Below, in pieces: positions 28,191 through 37,281 of a stretch of 64,000 bases of DNA (position 1 is the first letter of the stretch; every line of letters starts with the position of its first letter). Origin of the DNA: Hyphomonadaceae bacterium (lineage in GTDB: Bacteria; Pseudomonadota; Alphaproteobacteria; Caulobacterales; Aquidulcibacteraceae); contig WRPI01000001.1 of assembly GCA_009773395.1 (NCBI GenBank), positions 310,001 through 374,000 of the forward strand, read 5' to 3'. A program made the translations under genes and the position numbers. The notes beneath the pieces were generated by a model. The model worked only from the letters and a program-made list of their open reading frames with translations. It was not told the DNA's origin and searched no databases.

Positions 28191-28239
28191 TTGACATTTA
28201 CTCAACGCCAATACATATATTAGCAAATGCGAATATATG
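28191..28239. promoter_or_regulatory. Divergent promoter with 26-bp palindromic operator (predicted BigR site)
   Basis: The palindrome has the form CATATATT-N-GC-N4-GC-N-AATATATG at 28214-28239, with both arms perfect. On the + strand TTGACA at 28191-28196 is followed after 17 nt by CATATA, inside the operator. On the - strand TTGCAT, 17 nt and TATATG fit a second promoter inside the same palindrome. One repressor bound here would shut both the rhodanese-MFP-RND and DUF2892-tolC-sqr operons. Assignment to the BigR-type protein is inference. Confidence 0.75.
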
Positions 28240-28280
28240 CAAGCATTAAAATGTGATTTGATTTTGAGAGGGCTTTGGGA

Positions 28281-28613
28281 ATGTTTTTTGGAAAACCGAT
28301 AAGGACGTTATCGCCATTTGAAGTAAATGATGGACTTAAAAAAGGTGAAGTTCTGCTTGTGGACGTGAGAGAGCGCGCTGAAAATGCTGCGGCCTGCATC
28401 GATTGCTCATTATTGCTGCCACTTTCAGAGTTTAACCCAAATCAAATCCCAAGCGCCGACGGCAAACTTATTGTGATTTATTGTCGAAGCGGAGTTCGTT
28501 CTGCCGATGCCGTTAAAAGATGCGTAAACGCCGGCATTGAAAATATTGCCCATATGGGCGGCGGAATAATTGCGTGGTCGGCGCAACAACTGCCAATAGT
28601 CAGCAAGAGATAA
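28281..28613 (+). CDS. Single-domain rhodanese sulfurtransferase
   Basis: Cytoplasmic rhodanese of 110 residues with the active-site loop YCRSGVRS, catalytic Cys68. It probably accepts sulfane sulfur from SQR-made persulfide. A second pair of cysteines, CIDC at 39-42, is unusual and might also be redox-active. The start is ATG 28281; an in-frame TTG six nt earlier is less likely. It overlaps the MFP gene by one base (TAATG). First gene of the rightward operon from the palindrome-covered promoter. Confidence 0.87.
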   Translation: MFFGKPIRTLSPFEVNDGLKKGEVLLVDVRERAENAAACIDCSLLLPLSEFNPNQIPSADGKLIVIYCRSGVRSADAVKRCVNAGIENIAHMGGGIIAWSAQQLPIVSKR

Positions 28614-29830
28614 TGATGACATATAAAAAACCCATACCCAAAAAGTTTTTGACGGCTTTAATCGGCATCGCAATTATTGCTGCCTTTCCATTGGCGTCAT
28701 GCGAAAAGAAACCTGAAGTCAAGCACGCGGTTGCCGCATATAACCCAGCCACAAAATATACAGTTACAAAACAAAGCATAAATAGCAATAAAACCATCAC
28801 AGCATTTTATACGACAAGTGATGCAGCGGTGTTGCGGGCGCGCATTGGTGGGACTTTGGTTCGGCTTATGGTTGATGAAGGTGACTATGTAAATCAGGGC
28901 CAGACTTTGGCAATTATTGACGAAGAACGCTACGCGGCAGAAGTCGCTGCAGGGCAAGCCAATGCAGCCGCCATGCAAAGCGCAGCAAGCGCAAGTGTTG
29001 CCAGTTCACGCGCCGCCCCAGCGCAATTAGCGGCAGCGCGGGCAAGCGCAGCACTTGCCCAAGCAGATTACAATCGCACCAAGTCACTTTTCGACCAAGG
29101 CGTATATGCCCAAGCGCGGCTTGATCAAGTGAACGCAGCTTTGGGCGTTGCCAATGCCCATGTCGCAATTGCCCAATCGGGCGTTGCTGCAGCCAATGCC
29201 AGTGCCAATGCAGCACGCGCCCAAGCGCAAAGTGCAAGATCCAATGCAGCGATTGCACAGGCAGTTCGCGCGCAAGGGCGCATTACCGCACCCAAGGCTG
29301 GGCGCGTAATAACAGCGCCCGTGCCGCAAGGTTCAGTTGTAATGCCAGGCGAAGTAGTAGTGGCAGTTGCTGCTGGGCAACCGATCATCAGGTTCATGGC
29401 GCCAGAGCAAGATGCGGCGCATTATCGCCTTGGCCAATCAATTTCCATTGTCGAAAATGATGGCAAAATTATTGGCAATACAAGAATATCCAAAATCTAT
29501 CCCAATGCCCAAAATGGCCAAATCCAAGTCGAAGTGGAATCTGATGGAACCGAGCATTTTGATGGTGAACGCGTAAATCTTGCGGTTGCAACGGGGCAAA
29601 GAGAAGCAATTCTCATTCCTTCCAATTACATAATATTGCGTCAAAATATCGCCTATGTACGCCTGTTGCGCGGTGAAATGGTTTTGGAAATTCCGATTGG
29701 ACGCGGGCAAAGCGTCAATACTAATACACTCACAAATGCAACAGAGGTGCTTAGTGGGCTGAATGCTGGCGATATTCTCGTTGCCCCAAGCGCACCAAAT
29801 CAGCCGCAAAATCAAAATAAAAGGCATTAA
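28613..29830 (+). CDS. RND efflux periplasmic adaptor (membrane fusion lipoprotein)
   Basis: HlyD/AcrA-type adaptor of 405 residues. The N-terminus carries a signal with lipobox PLASC, Cys30. A lipoyl half-motif (LMVDEGDYVNQGQTLAIID) is followed by an Ala-rich helical hairpin (about 110-220), then beta-barrel and proximal domains. It bridges the RND pump and the TolC-type channel. It overlaps the rhodanese stop and ends 3 nt before the RND gene. Co-regulation with sulfide genes suggests export of a sulfur-related or redox-stress compound; this is inference. Confidence 0.88.
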   Translation: MMTYKKPIPKKFLTALIGIAIIAAFPLASCEKKPEVKHAVAAYNPATKYTVTKQSINSNKTITAFYTTSDAAVLRARIGGTLVRLMVDEGDYVNQGQTLAIIDEERYAAEVAAGQANAAAMQSAASASVASSRAAPAQLAAARASAALAQADYNRTKSLFDQGVYAQARLDQVNAALGVANAHVAIAQSGVAAANASANAARAQAQSARSNAAIAQAVRAQGRITAPKAGRVITAPVPQGSVVMPGEVVVAVAAGQPIIRFMAPEQDAAHYRLGQSISIVENDGKIIGNTRISKIYPNAQNGQIQVEVESDGTEHFDGERVNLAVATGQREAILIPSNYIILRQNIAYVRLLRGEMVLEIPIGRGQSVNTNTLTNATEVLSGLNAGDILVAPSAPNQPQNQNKRH

Positions 29831-29833
29831 CAA

Positions 29834-32800
29834 ATGGACGATAAAAAGCTCGGGATTGCTGGTCGCATCACTAAAGCGACTATCCAGTCGCCCATGACAT
29901 TATTGATGCTTTTGGTCGCATTTGCAGTTGGGATAATGGCGCTTTTGGCGATTCCACGCGAAGAAGAACCGCAAATTAGCGTGCCAATGGTGACAATTCA
30001 AATTCCAGCCCCCGGCCTTAGCGCGGGCGAAGTTGAAAGCCTTGTTACAAAAAGAGTGGAATTGGCATTGCGCGGTCTTGATAAGGTTGAGCATGTCTAT
30101 TCGCAATCGCAAGACGATGGCGTAATGTTAACCACGCGCTTCGTGGTTGGCACTGACGCTGAAGACGCGGTCGTGCGGATTCAGCAAAAACTGCGCGAAC
30201 CAAGTGTATTGCCAGATCACGGAATATTAGAGCCAATTGTCGCTGCCAAAGGCATAGATGATGTTCCCATAATGGTGGTTACCATATCACCTGATGCTGC
30301 GGTTGCGGATAGATGGTCGAACGCCGCCCTTTTTGATTTAGCAAGCGATATTAAATCTGAGCTTACCAAAGTCGAAGATGTCGGGTCTTCATTCATGGTG
30401 GGGGGTAAGCCTGATAAAGTTCAAATAATCCCTGATGCAGCAAGGCTTAAATCCTTAAATGTGCCGCTGGGAGCTTTGATAGATGCTGTTCGCACTTCTG
30501 CAGCCCAAGTTCCGCTTGGTAGTGTAAAAACCAATGGGCAAGCTGCCAGCCTTAGCCTTGGCAATTCATACAAAGACCTTGCAAATATTGGAAGTCTCGA
30601 TGTGCCGAGTTTGGGCGGCAATTCAGTATTAGTGTCGGACGTTGCGGATATCGTAATGTCACCCGATAACGAAAATATTGCGGCATTTCATTATGTGCGC
30701 AATGGCGAAAATTGGTCGCGAGTCCCGACAATTGCAATTGCAATCGCCAAGCGCCCTGGCGTGAATGCGGTGAAATTGACGTCTGCGGTGCATGAGCGAC
30801 TAGAGGCATTGCATGGCAATTTGATACCCGAAGGTATTCGCGCTGAAATTGTTCGTGATTATGGCCACACAGCCAATGAGAAGGCCAATGAATTATTGTT
30901 CCATTTGGCGCTGGCAACACTTTCGATTGTCGCTTTGATATTTTTTGCCATTGGCAAGCGCGAAAGTTTGGTGACTTTGGTAGTAATACCAACCACAATA
31001 TTGCTTACAATGTTTGCCGCAAATTTCATGGGATATACGATTAATCGAGTTAGCTTATTTGCCTTGATATTTTCAATCGGGATTTTGGTTGATGATGCCA
31101 TTGTTATTATTGAGAATATCGCCAGGCATTGGGCAATGCACCCCAAGAGATCTCGCATAGATGGGGCGATTGCTGCGGTGGCCGAGGTTGGCAACCCGAC
31201 GATTGTTGCAACACTCACAGTTGTTGTTGCGCTTTTGCCGATGATGTTTGTTTCTGGTCTTATGGGGCCCTATATGGCACCAATTCCCGCGAATGCATCG
31301 GCAGCAATGATTTTTTCTTTCTTCGTTGCTGTGATTATTGCGCCGTGGTTAATGGTTAAATTCGCGCCTAAAAATCAAAGCAATACCCATGCCCATGACC
31401 CCGAAGCCGAAGGGAAATTGGGGCAATTATATCGCAAAATCGCGGCTCCAATTATTAAAACCAGAAAGTCGGCGTGGCAGTTTTTGCTTATTGTCGGCAT
31501 CGCGACAATTGCAGCTTGTTTTCTATTTTACACCAAGACAATCACCGTAAAACTCCTGCCTTTTGACAATAAATCTGAGTTCCAAATTGTGGCCGACATG
31601 CCAGAAGGAACCAGCATCGAATCAACCCAACGCGCTCTATTTGAAGCGGCGGCATTAGTTGGGCAAATAGAGGAAGTCGAAAGCATGGAGGCCTATGCAG
31701 GCACTTCAGCACCATTCAATTTCAACGGACTGGTGCGGCACTTTTTCTTGCGCACCCGCCCTGAAATGGGTGATTTGCAGATAAATTTAAAGCCCAAAGA
31801 CGATCGCAAACGCGCAAGCCATGAAATTGCTTTGCAAGCGCGGGCAATGTTGCGCAATATTCCAGTGCCCAAAGGTGGCTCGCTAATTGTAGTGGAAGTC
31901 CCGCCGGGGCCGCCGGTTATTTCAACTTTGCTCGCCGAAGTTTATCACAAAGACGGGGCAACCCGCCGACAAATTGCGGATAATTTGAAAGCTCTAATGG
32001 CCAAAATCCCATATATTGTCGATATTGACGATTATTATGGCACGCCACGCCCGAAAACCGTGCTTATTCCTAATCGCGCTGCAATGACATCATTGGGCGT
32101 TAATGAGGGGCAGGTTTTGCAATCAATTAGCGCTGCCATGAATGGCATAAGCGTCGGCAGCCTTAACCGAGGCAATGACCGCGAACCCTTGAATATTGAA
32201 ATTTCACTGCCCCAGGAAAATCGGGATTGGAACGGAGCACTTTCGGCGATGCCCGTGGCAATTTCGCAATCCGCGACTGGCGCGAGATTGGTCGAAATTG
32301 GCGAAATTGTCCAAGCAAATGAGACACAGCAAAATTACCCAATTTTCCGTAGAGACGGCCTGCAAGCCGAAATGGTGGTTGCCGATTTAGCTGGCAAATA
32401 TGAAGCGCCGATTTATGGGATTTTTGACACTAATAAAGCAATTGCCAATCACAATTGGGGCGCATTGCCGACACCAAAAATATCTTGGCACGGCCAACCC
32501 AAGGACGAAAATGACGCAACCATATTATGGGACGGCGAGTGGGAAATAACTTATGTCACTTTCCGCGACATGGGCGCAGCGTTCGGAGTGGCAATTATTG
32601 GCATTTATATTTTGGTGGTCGCCCAATTCGGCAGCTTCAAATTGCCATTGGTGGTTTTGACACCGATTCCATTGACTTTAATTGGGATTGTTTTTGGCCA
32701 CGCAATATTTGGCGCGCCATTTACGGCGACTTCCATGATTGGCTTTATCGCCCTCGCGGGGATAATTGTGCGAAATTCGATTTTATTAGTGGATTTCATT

Positions 32801-33049
32801 CGCAACGCAAAAACCCCCGATAAGTCGCTGCGCGAGGTTTTGCTCGAAGCTGGTGCCATTCGATTTAAGCCGATTATGCTTACAGCCTTGGCGGCGATGA
32901 TTGGCGCAATTGTGATATTGGGAGATCCGATTTTTCAAGGATTGGCGATTTCGCTTTTGTTCGGCTTGATGTCTTCAACTTTGCTCACTGTTTTGGTTAT
33001 CCCCGCAATTTATGTTGCATTGCGCGATGATGAAGCGAAAAGGGCTTAG
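29834..33049 (+). CDS. RND family efflux transporter, inner-membrane pump
   Basis: Proton-driven pump of 1071 residues with the duplicated RND layout: segment 1 near residues 20-40, a large periplasmic loop, six clustered segments, and a repeat of this in the second half. The proton-relay pair is seen as ILVDDAIVIIENIARH near residue 415. PREEEPQISVP after the first segment is typical of the RND branch often found outside classical multidrug operons. Substrate unknown. It is followed by repeat copy 3 and a convergent glycosyltransferase. Confidence 0.9.
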   Translation: MDDKKLGIAGRITKATIQSPMTLLMLLVAFAVGIMALLAIPREEEPQISVPMVTIQIPAPGLSAGEVESLVTKRVELALRGLDKVEHVYSQSQDDGVMLTTRFVVGTDAEDAVVRIQQKLREPSVLPDHGILEPIVAAKGIDDVPIMVVTISPDAAVADRWSNAALFDLASDIKSELTKVEDVGSSFMVGGKPDKVQIIPDAARLKSLNVPLGALIDAVRTSAAQVPLGSVKTNGQAASLSLGNSYKDLANIGSLDVPSLGGNSVLVSDVADIVMSPDNENIAAFHYVRNGENWSRVPTIAIAIAKRPGVNAVKLTSAVHERLEALHGNLIPEGIRAEIVRDYGHTANEKANELLFHLALATLSIVALIFFAIGKRESLVTLVVIPTTILLTMFAANFMGYTINRVSLFALIFSIGILVDDAIVIIENIARHWAMHPKRSRIDGAIAAVAEVGNPTIVATLTVVVALLPMMFVSGLMGPYMAPIPANASAAMIFSFFVAVIIAPWLMVKFAPKNQSNTHAHDPEAEGKLGQLYRKIAAPIIKTRKSAWQFLLIVGIATIAACFLFYTKTITVKLLPFDNKSEFQIVADMPEGTSIESTQRALFEAAALVGQIEEVESMEAYAGTSAPFNFNGLVRHFFLRTRPEMGDLQINLKPKDDRKRASHEIALQARAMLRNIPVPKGGSLIVVEVPPGPPVISTLLAEVYHKDGATRRQIADNLKALMAKIPYIVDIDDYYGTPRPKTVLIPNRAAMTSLGVNEGQVLQSISAAMNGISVGSLNRGNDREPLNIEISLPQENRDWNGALSAMPVAISQSATGARLVEIGEIVQANETQQNYPIFRRDGLQAEMVVADLAGKYEAPIYGIFDTNKAIANHNWGALPTPKISWHGQPKDENDATILWDGEWEITYVTFRDMGAAFGVAIIGIYILVVAQFGSFKLPLVVLTPIPLTLIGIVFGHAIFGAPFTATSMIGFIALAGIIVRNSILLVDFIRNAKTPDKSLREVLLEAGAIRFKPIMLTALAAMIGAIVILGDPIFQGLAISLLFGLMSSTLLTVLVIPAIYVALRDDEAKRA

Positions 33050-33068
33050 TTTACTGGAGCATCGGACG

Positions 33069-33379
33069 TTCAAGTTGCATCAAATATTTGCAATTGAATT
33101 CTTGTTTGAGAAAACGAGAATAAGTGGCTTAGGAATGGTTTATGGAGGAACATGTTCCCCAAAACCATTCTTCAATGGTGATATGCGCCCTAGGCTTTTG
33201 TCAAGTCCTCGCGCATTGCAAGGCCGCGAAGCGGCTTCGAGACTTGACAAAAACCTAGGGCGCTAAGGCATAATAGCCGAATGGGCTTAAGGCAGACCTG
33301 TCCTTGAGACCATTCCAAAGCCACTTAATCTCTCTTTCCCAAACAACACGCAAAATGTTGATATTTGATGCAACTTGAA
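33069..33379 (+). repeat. Three-hairpin intergenic element, copy 3 (family A, full length with terminal inverted repeats)
   Basis: It fills the 341-nt gap between convergent genes. The ends are a perfect 19-bp inverted repeat at 33069-33087 and 33361-33379 (TTCAAGTTGCATCAAATAT). AAGTGGCTT-AGGAATGGT on the left pairs with ACCATTCCAAAGCCACTT on the right. Hairpin 1 is 33133-33170; the central hairpin is 33185-33263, a 23-bp stem with one mismatch and a GCCGCGAAGCGGC loop hairpin; hairpin 3 is 33279-33315. The gaps are 14 and 15 nt. No target duplication is evident at the ends. Only about 20 and 11 nt outside the element are free. Confidence 0.9.
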
Positions 33380-33390
33380 GGGGTGTCGCT

Positions 33391-34257
33391 CTAATCGCGC
33401 GGCTTTGCACGCTGCTTTGAGAAACTAGCGTCCCAATTTCCCATGAAGCTGCCACCATAACGCTCCATGCGCTGTCGATTAAAGCTCAGTGCAGCCAGTA
33501 GATATTTCGAACCATTTTTAAGCAAATCCGCAAATGACTTGGGTTTAATTCCATATTTGCGACAAACATAAATGCGCGACCAGGCCATGTGATAACGAGC
33601 AAGAAAAACTCGGCCTTTTTGCGGTTGTGTGGACTTCCCGCGCGCATGGAGTGCCATCGCGCCATCGATATGGATTAGACTTAAGCCAGAGTCAAAAAAC
33701 CTTCGACACAAATCGTCGTCTTCATAAAATAGGAAAATATTCTCATCAAACCCGCCCAAATCCAAAAAGCTGTCGCGATTTATGAGATAGCTAGCACCCG
33801 ATAAAAACGGTAAGCAACAATCACCATTTGGCGTCATGTTTTTGGCTTGGTTTAAGTGAAATGGTGATAAAAGCGAGCGCGGTTGGATAAAAACTCGCCC
33901 ATCATTTTCAACAATTCGCGGGGCAATTATTCCAATATTTTCATAGGTTTTGGTGGCGGCCAATAGCGCCTTTATTGACGCTTCATCAATTTCGATATCT
34001 GGGTTTAGCATAAGCACCCAAGGCGTAGCCGCAGCTTTTACGCCGATATTATTGGCGACCCCAAACCCAAGATTTGCACGGTTTTCGATGACATGCGCAC
34101 CGTATTTTATCGCAATCTCAACGCTAGCGTCCGTTGAACCATTATCAACAACAATTGTCTTAACCTTCGCTTTTGCAAGCAAGTTAAGCGCATTGCCAAT
34201 AATGTGCGCGCTATTAAAACACACTATTATTGCGGTTAGGTCTTTGATGGTGGTCAT
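33391..34257 (-). CDS. Glycosyltransferase family 2 (rhamnosyltransferase-like)
   Basis: Protein of 288 residues with a GT-A fold: AIIVCFNSAHIIG, VVDNGSTDAS, NLGFGVANNIG and MLNPDIEID (the DxD-like site), then FLSGASYLINRDSFLDLGGFDENIFLFYEDDDLCRR. This pattern matches WbbL-type glycosyltransferases that add a sugar in O-antigen, capsule or exopolysaccharide. No sugar-nucleotide genes are adjacent, so donor and acceptor are unknown. It is 36 nt after the DUF882 peptidase gene. Confidence 0.85.
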   Translation of the reverse strand: MTTIKDLTAIIVCFNSAHIIGNALNLLAKAKVKTIVVDNGSTDASVEIAIKYGAHVIENRANLGFGVANNIGVKAAATPWVLMLNPDIEIDEASIKALLAATKTYENIGIIAPRIVENDGRVFIQPRSLLSPFHLNQAKNMTPNGDCCLPFLSGASYLINRDSFLDLGGFDENIFLFYEDDDLCRRFFDSGLSLIHIDGAMALHARGKSTQPQKGRVFLARYHMAWSRIYVCRKYGIKPKSFADLLKNGSKYLLAALSFNRQRMERYGGSFMGNWDASFSKQRAKPRD

Positions 34258-34293
34258 GGTTCCTTATTGAGAGCTAATTATCAAAGAATCAAC

Positions 34294-34872
34294 TCACCAA
34301 TAGCGGACGCGGCCCGTATCAACATGAACAAAGTCGGATCTAGCATAAAAGCCGACGCCACCTTTGCGCATATCTTTGGCGACGTTTCTAAGGTGCGTAA
34401 GCGCGACCCCCGGAACCCTAATATCAATGGCCTTGCCTTGCATATGCAAACTGCCACGAGCGACCCCATCGGAGCGTGCCGCCAATGCTGCATTGGTTTG
34501 CGGCGACCTGTATCCAGAAATCACGTTAAACGGAACATTGACTTCTAATTTATTTTTCAAGTCATCAAGCAAGTCGAGTAAACTAACATCAATTTGAATA
34601 ATTTCATTGGTTCGAAAATCGCGCAATATGTGGTTTACTTCGTCCAATGCGCCGGGGATAATTTGGCCGCGTTCTTTGTAAACTACATCGGTCGATTCAT
34701 CAGTATGAAGGTTGTAGAAAGCAAGTTTGCGCAAGGCTGGTTCTAACATCGCGGCGCGCGCCAATCGTAATTCTTCTAAATCTTCACCAAATACTTGGAT
34801 TGGCAAAGCAAGCCCTGTGGCCAAAAGCCCAGCGCCAGTTCCAGTTCTTAGTAATTTGCGTCTATCGATCAT
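34294..34872 (-). CDS. DUF882/peptidase M15-type murein endopeptidase (YcbK/MepK-like), Tat substrate
   Basis: Protein of 192 residues. The N-terminus MIDRRKLLRTGTGAGLLATG has a twin-arginine motif and a hydrophobic stretch, so Tat export is predicted. The domain shows SGYRSPQTN, SLHMQGKAIDIR (zinc His and Asp) and DFVHVDTGRVRYW (zinc His), the metallopeptidase motifs of the D-Ala-D-Ala/YcbK group. It probably cleaves peptidoglycan crosslinks. It is followed by a glycosyltransferase and preceded by an L,D-transpeptidase, an order also seen for ycbB-ycbK in enterics. Confidence 0.87.
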   Translation of the reverse strand: MIDRRKLLRTGTGAGLLATGLALPIQVFGEDLEELRLARAAMLEPALRKLAFYNLHTDESTDVVYKERGQIIPGALDEVNHILRDFRTNEIIQIDVSLLDLLDDLKNKLEVNVPFNVISGYRSPQTNAALAARSDGVARGSLHMQGKAIDIRVPGVALTHLRNVAKDMRKGGVGFYARSDFVHVDTGRVRYW

Positions 34873-34979
34873 AATTGTCTCATTGGTTTATAAATTTGAG
34901 TAATTATTCGGTTCTTGCAGGCATTGAGTCAATCTTTTGATGAACATGCGCTGATAATTTGGTCATATTGACCAAGAAT

Positions 34980-36488
34980 TCATGGTGCGGCAATTATTTT
35001 GGCATCATTTGCCACAGATGTAGGCTTCGAACTCCTAGGCTGTTTACTCGAAGCGATGAGGTTTTCGAGCACGCTGTCCCATTCATAAACATCGTCCACA
35101 AACTGGACTTTGTTGATATTAGCCCCTGCTTTAGCAACGTAAGCAGTTCGATACAAGAGCGCAACTGGGGTTTGTGTCTGAAGTTTAATATTTCGAGTAA
35201 CCACATGAGACGTGATTTCATCAATTTGCGCCCGATTTATTCCTTGCGGCGCCAGCAGAAGTTCGGCCAAGTCCTTGGGCTTGTCCAAGCGTACACAACC
35301 ATGACTTAGATTGCGCCTTGTGGCTGAAAATGGCGCATGATTAGGCGTATCATGAAGATACACTGAAAAATCATTCAAAAAGTCAAACTTCACTCGTCCT
35401 AGCGCATTATTTGGCCCTGGCGGTTGCACACGTTGGCGGCGCGATATCGACCTTGGCACATGCCAAGGTGGATTAAGCACTATTGAATGGACATTTGACG
35501 CAAATATGGGGGTTTTGGTCGAATTTGCGCCAACAATCGTTGCCATAGTAAGTGCGGGTCGGTTATCCTTATAATAAACCAATGTCGCTTCGGGAATATT
35601 CACCTCAATCCGCGTCGCAGGATTAGTGCGCGGCAACCATCTTTCGCGTTCAAGATTGAGATCTATTTGTTTTATTCGCGCTTCAATTGGGACTTCTAGC
35701 GCAGCAAATGTTTTTTCCCCCATTTCACCATTTGGGTTTAGGCCGTGGGCTTGTTGATAAAGCGACAACTGATTTGCCAATGCTGCGTCAAACAAATTTG
35801 GCGTTGGCGTTGGGCCTGCTTCAAAGTCTTCTTGGGCGAGCCTTGACCTGAGTATAGCCACTTGCGGATTATCGGCACCTTTAACTAAGCCAGTGCGCGA
35901 GTTCAGTTTTATAAAGCCGCCATTTAACAAAATTTGCGCATATTGATTGCGCGCGCCAACTAAGCTACGATAAGCATCGTGACTTGGAGCGAGATTATCG
36001 AGCCAATTTCTTAATGTATCGCTTTGGATTGCGGTTTCGAAACTCGTTCTCACGTCTCGAGCTGTGGGGCGCAATGCCCAATCTTTGCGAGCTTGCGTCC
36101 AATCAATCCGCGACCCGCCGACTTCTTCGCCAAACTTCACTATTGCCTCAATTAGAGCGGCTTTTTCATCTGCACGCAAATTGCGGCCAGTTTGCAATGT
36201 CTCATACATTGGCGCTAAATCTATCGTCTGCAACCCATGATCCGAAGCATTGCTCAAATAGCCAAGAATCATTTCAACTTGGGTTTTGTTTAAGGTTTCT
36301 TCGGCTGGGCGTTCTTTTAGGCCGACTAAGCTTTGCAAATCAATTGTTTTGGCGGCTTTCGGAGCATCGCCTTGATAATGAGTTGAGCGGGGCGTTGATA
36401 ATTTTTGTTCAGAGGCTCGACTATAAAAATAGAAGCCAGCAACAGCAGTAAATGTGAGCCCTGCGAAAATTATCGAAAGTCGCTTCAT
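34980..36488 (-). CDS. L,D-transpeptidase (YcbB/LdtD-like)
   Basis: Makes 3-3 peptidoglycan crosslinks or anchors to murein. It has 502 residues: an N-terminal membrane anchor (3-23), a helical region, a peptidoglycan-binding domain at about 230-266 (LSLYQQAHGLNPNGEMGEKTF, split here by function), and a YkuD catalytic domain from about 296. The active-site Cys is Cys398 in SHGCVRLDKP, with the His of SHG just before it. The C-terminal 25 residues look disordered. Next downstream is a YcbK-like peptidase, consistent with a murein-remodelling pair. Confidence 0.9.
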   Translation of the reverse strand: MKRLSIIFAGLTFTAVAGFYFYSRASEQKLSTPRSTHYQGDAPKAAKTIDLQSLVGLKERPAEETLNKTQVEMILGYLSNASDHGLQTIDLAPMYETLQTGRNLRADEKAALIEAIVKFGEEVGGSRIDWTQARKDWALRPTARDVRTSFETAIQSDTLRNWLDNLAPSHDAYRSLVGARNQYAQILLNGGFIKLNSRTGLVKGADNPQVAILRSRLAQEDFEAGPTPTPNLFDAALANQLSLYQQAHGLNPNGEMGEKTFAALEVPIEARIKQIDLNLERERWLPRTNPATRIEVNIPEATLVYYKDNRPALTMATIVGANSTKTPIFASNVHSIVLNPPWHVPRSISRRQRVQPPGPNNALGRVKFDFLNDFSVYLHDTPNHAPFSATRRNLSHGCVRLDKPKDLAELLLAPQGINRAQIDEITSHVVTRNIKLQTQTPVALLYRTAYVAKAGANINKVQFVDDVYEWDSVLENLIASSKQPRSSKPTSVANDAKIIAAP

Positions 36489-36591
36489 TAAGGAACTATA
36501 GCCTTTTAATGTAAAAATCCAATTAAACGAGATAAATAACTAGTTTTACATGAATTTGACAATCCATCACCCTATTCAAACACAGGGGATT

Positions 36592-37281
36592 TTACCTAGC
36601 CAAATCAGGTGAGATCTTCTCAAAATCAAAAAACATAGGCTTGCAATCGCCCAAGCCTTTTGTTTCATAGCGAGTTGTGAAATGATCTGGTTTTGGAGTT
36701 TGCCAATCAGTTGCGACTTCAGCGCCCCATTCCAAGTCTTTATTGCCAAGAAAAACTGCCAAAGCTTTATTTGCATAATCGGCCCAATCTGTCGCAAATC
36801 TTAGTTTGCCTGCTGGCTTCAAAATACGGACTAAGTCTTCCACAAAGCTCTTGTTGATTAGGCGGCGCTTATTATGTTTTGATTTTTGCCACGGATCTGG
36901 GAACAGAATGAATATTCGTTCGAGTGTATTATCGGCTAGGCAATTTAGAAACGGCCGCACGTCCGCGTTGATTAAACGAATGTTTTTTATGCCGTGAACT
37001 TCAATTTCTTTGACCGCCTTGGCAACGCCTTCGATAAATGGTTCGGCGCCAATAAACAAGACATCTGGGTTATTTTGGGCCTGCTTTATTAAATGTTCGG
37101 CACCACCGAAGCCGATTTCAACCCACACTTCTTTAGCAGACGGCATTAGTTCAATTGGCACGAAATCCAAGCGTATGTCATTCGGCACCAATAGCGAGGC
37201 CAAATTGGATTCAAGTAGTTCCGCCTGATTTCTTGACAATGGTCGGCTTCGGGTGCGCCCGAAACTGCGGATTGGGCGCAA
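36592..37281 (-). CDS. trmB: tRNA (guanine-N7-)-methyltransferase
   Basis: SAM-dependent methyltransferase forming m7G46 in tRNA, 229 residues. Motifs: VWVEIGFGGAEHLI (SAM site), IFILFPDPWQKSKHNKRR and the acceptor region LRFATDWADY. It begins with TTG at 37281 directly after the XRE gene stop, with no gap, so reinitiation is likely. In related Rhizobiales, metK usually lies between the XRE gene and trmB; it is missing here. Confidence 0.93.
   Translation of the reverse strand: MRPIRSFGRTRSRPLSRNQAELLESNLASLLVPNDIRLDFVPIELMPSAKEVWVEIGFGGAEHLIKQAQNNPDVLFIGAEPFIEGVAKAVKEIEVHGIKNIRLINADVRPFLNCLADNTLERIFILFPDPWQKSKHNKRRLINKSFVEDLVRILKPAGKLRFATDWADYANKALAVFLGNKDLEWGAEVATDWQTPKPDHFTTRYETKGLGDCKPMFFDFEKISPDLAR

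Noticed and set aside
33185-33263. Integron attC site or CRISPR-like repeat.
   Set aside because: There is no attC core (GTTRRRY/RYYYAAC), no integrase and no regularly spaced direct repeats; spacing between copies is many kilobases.
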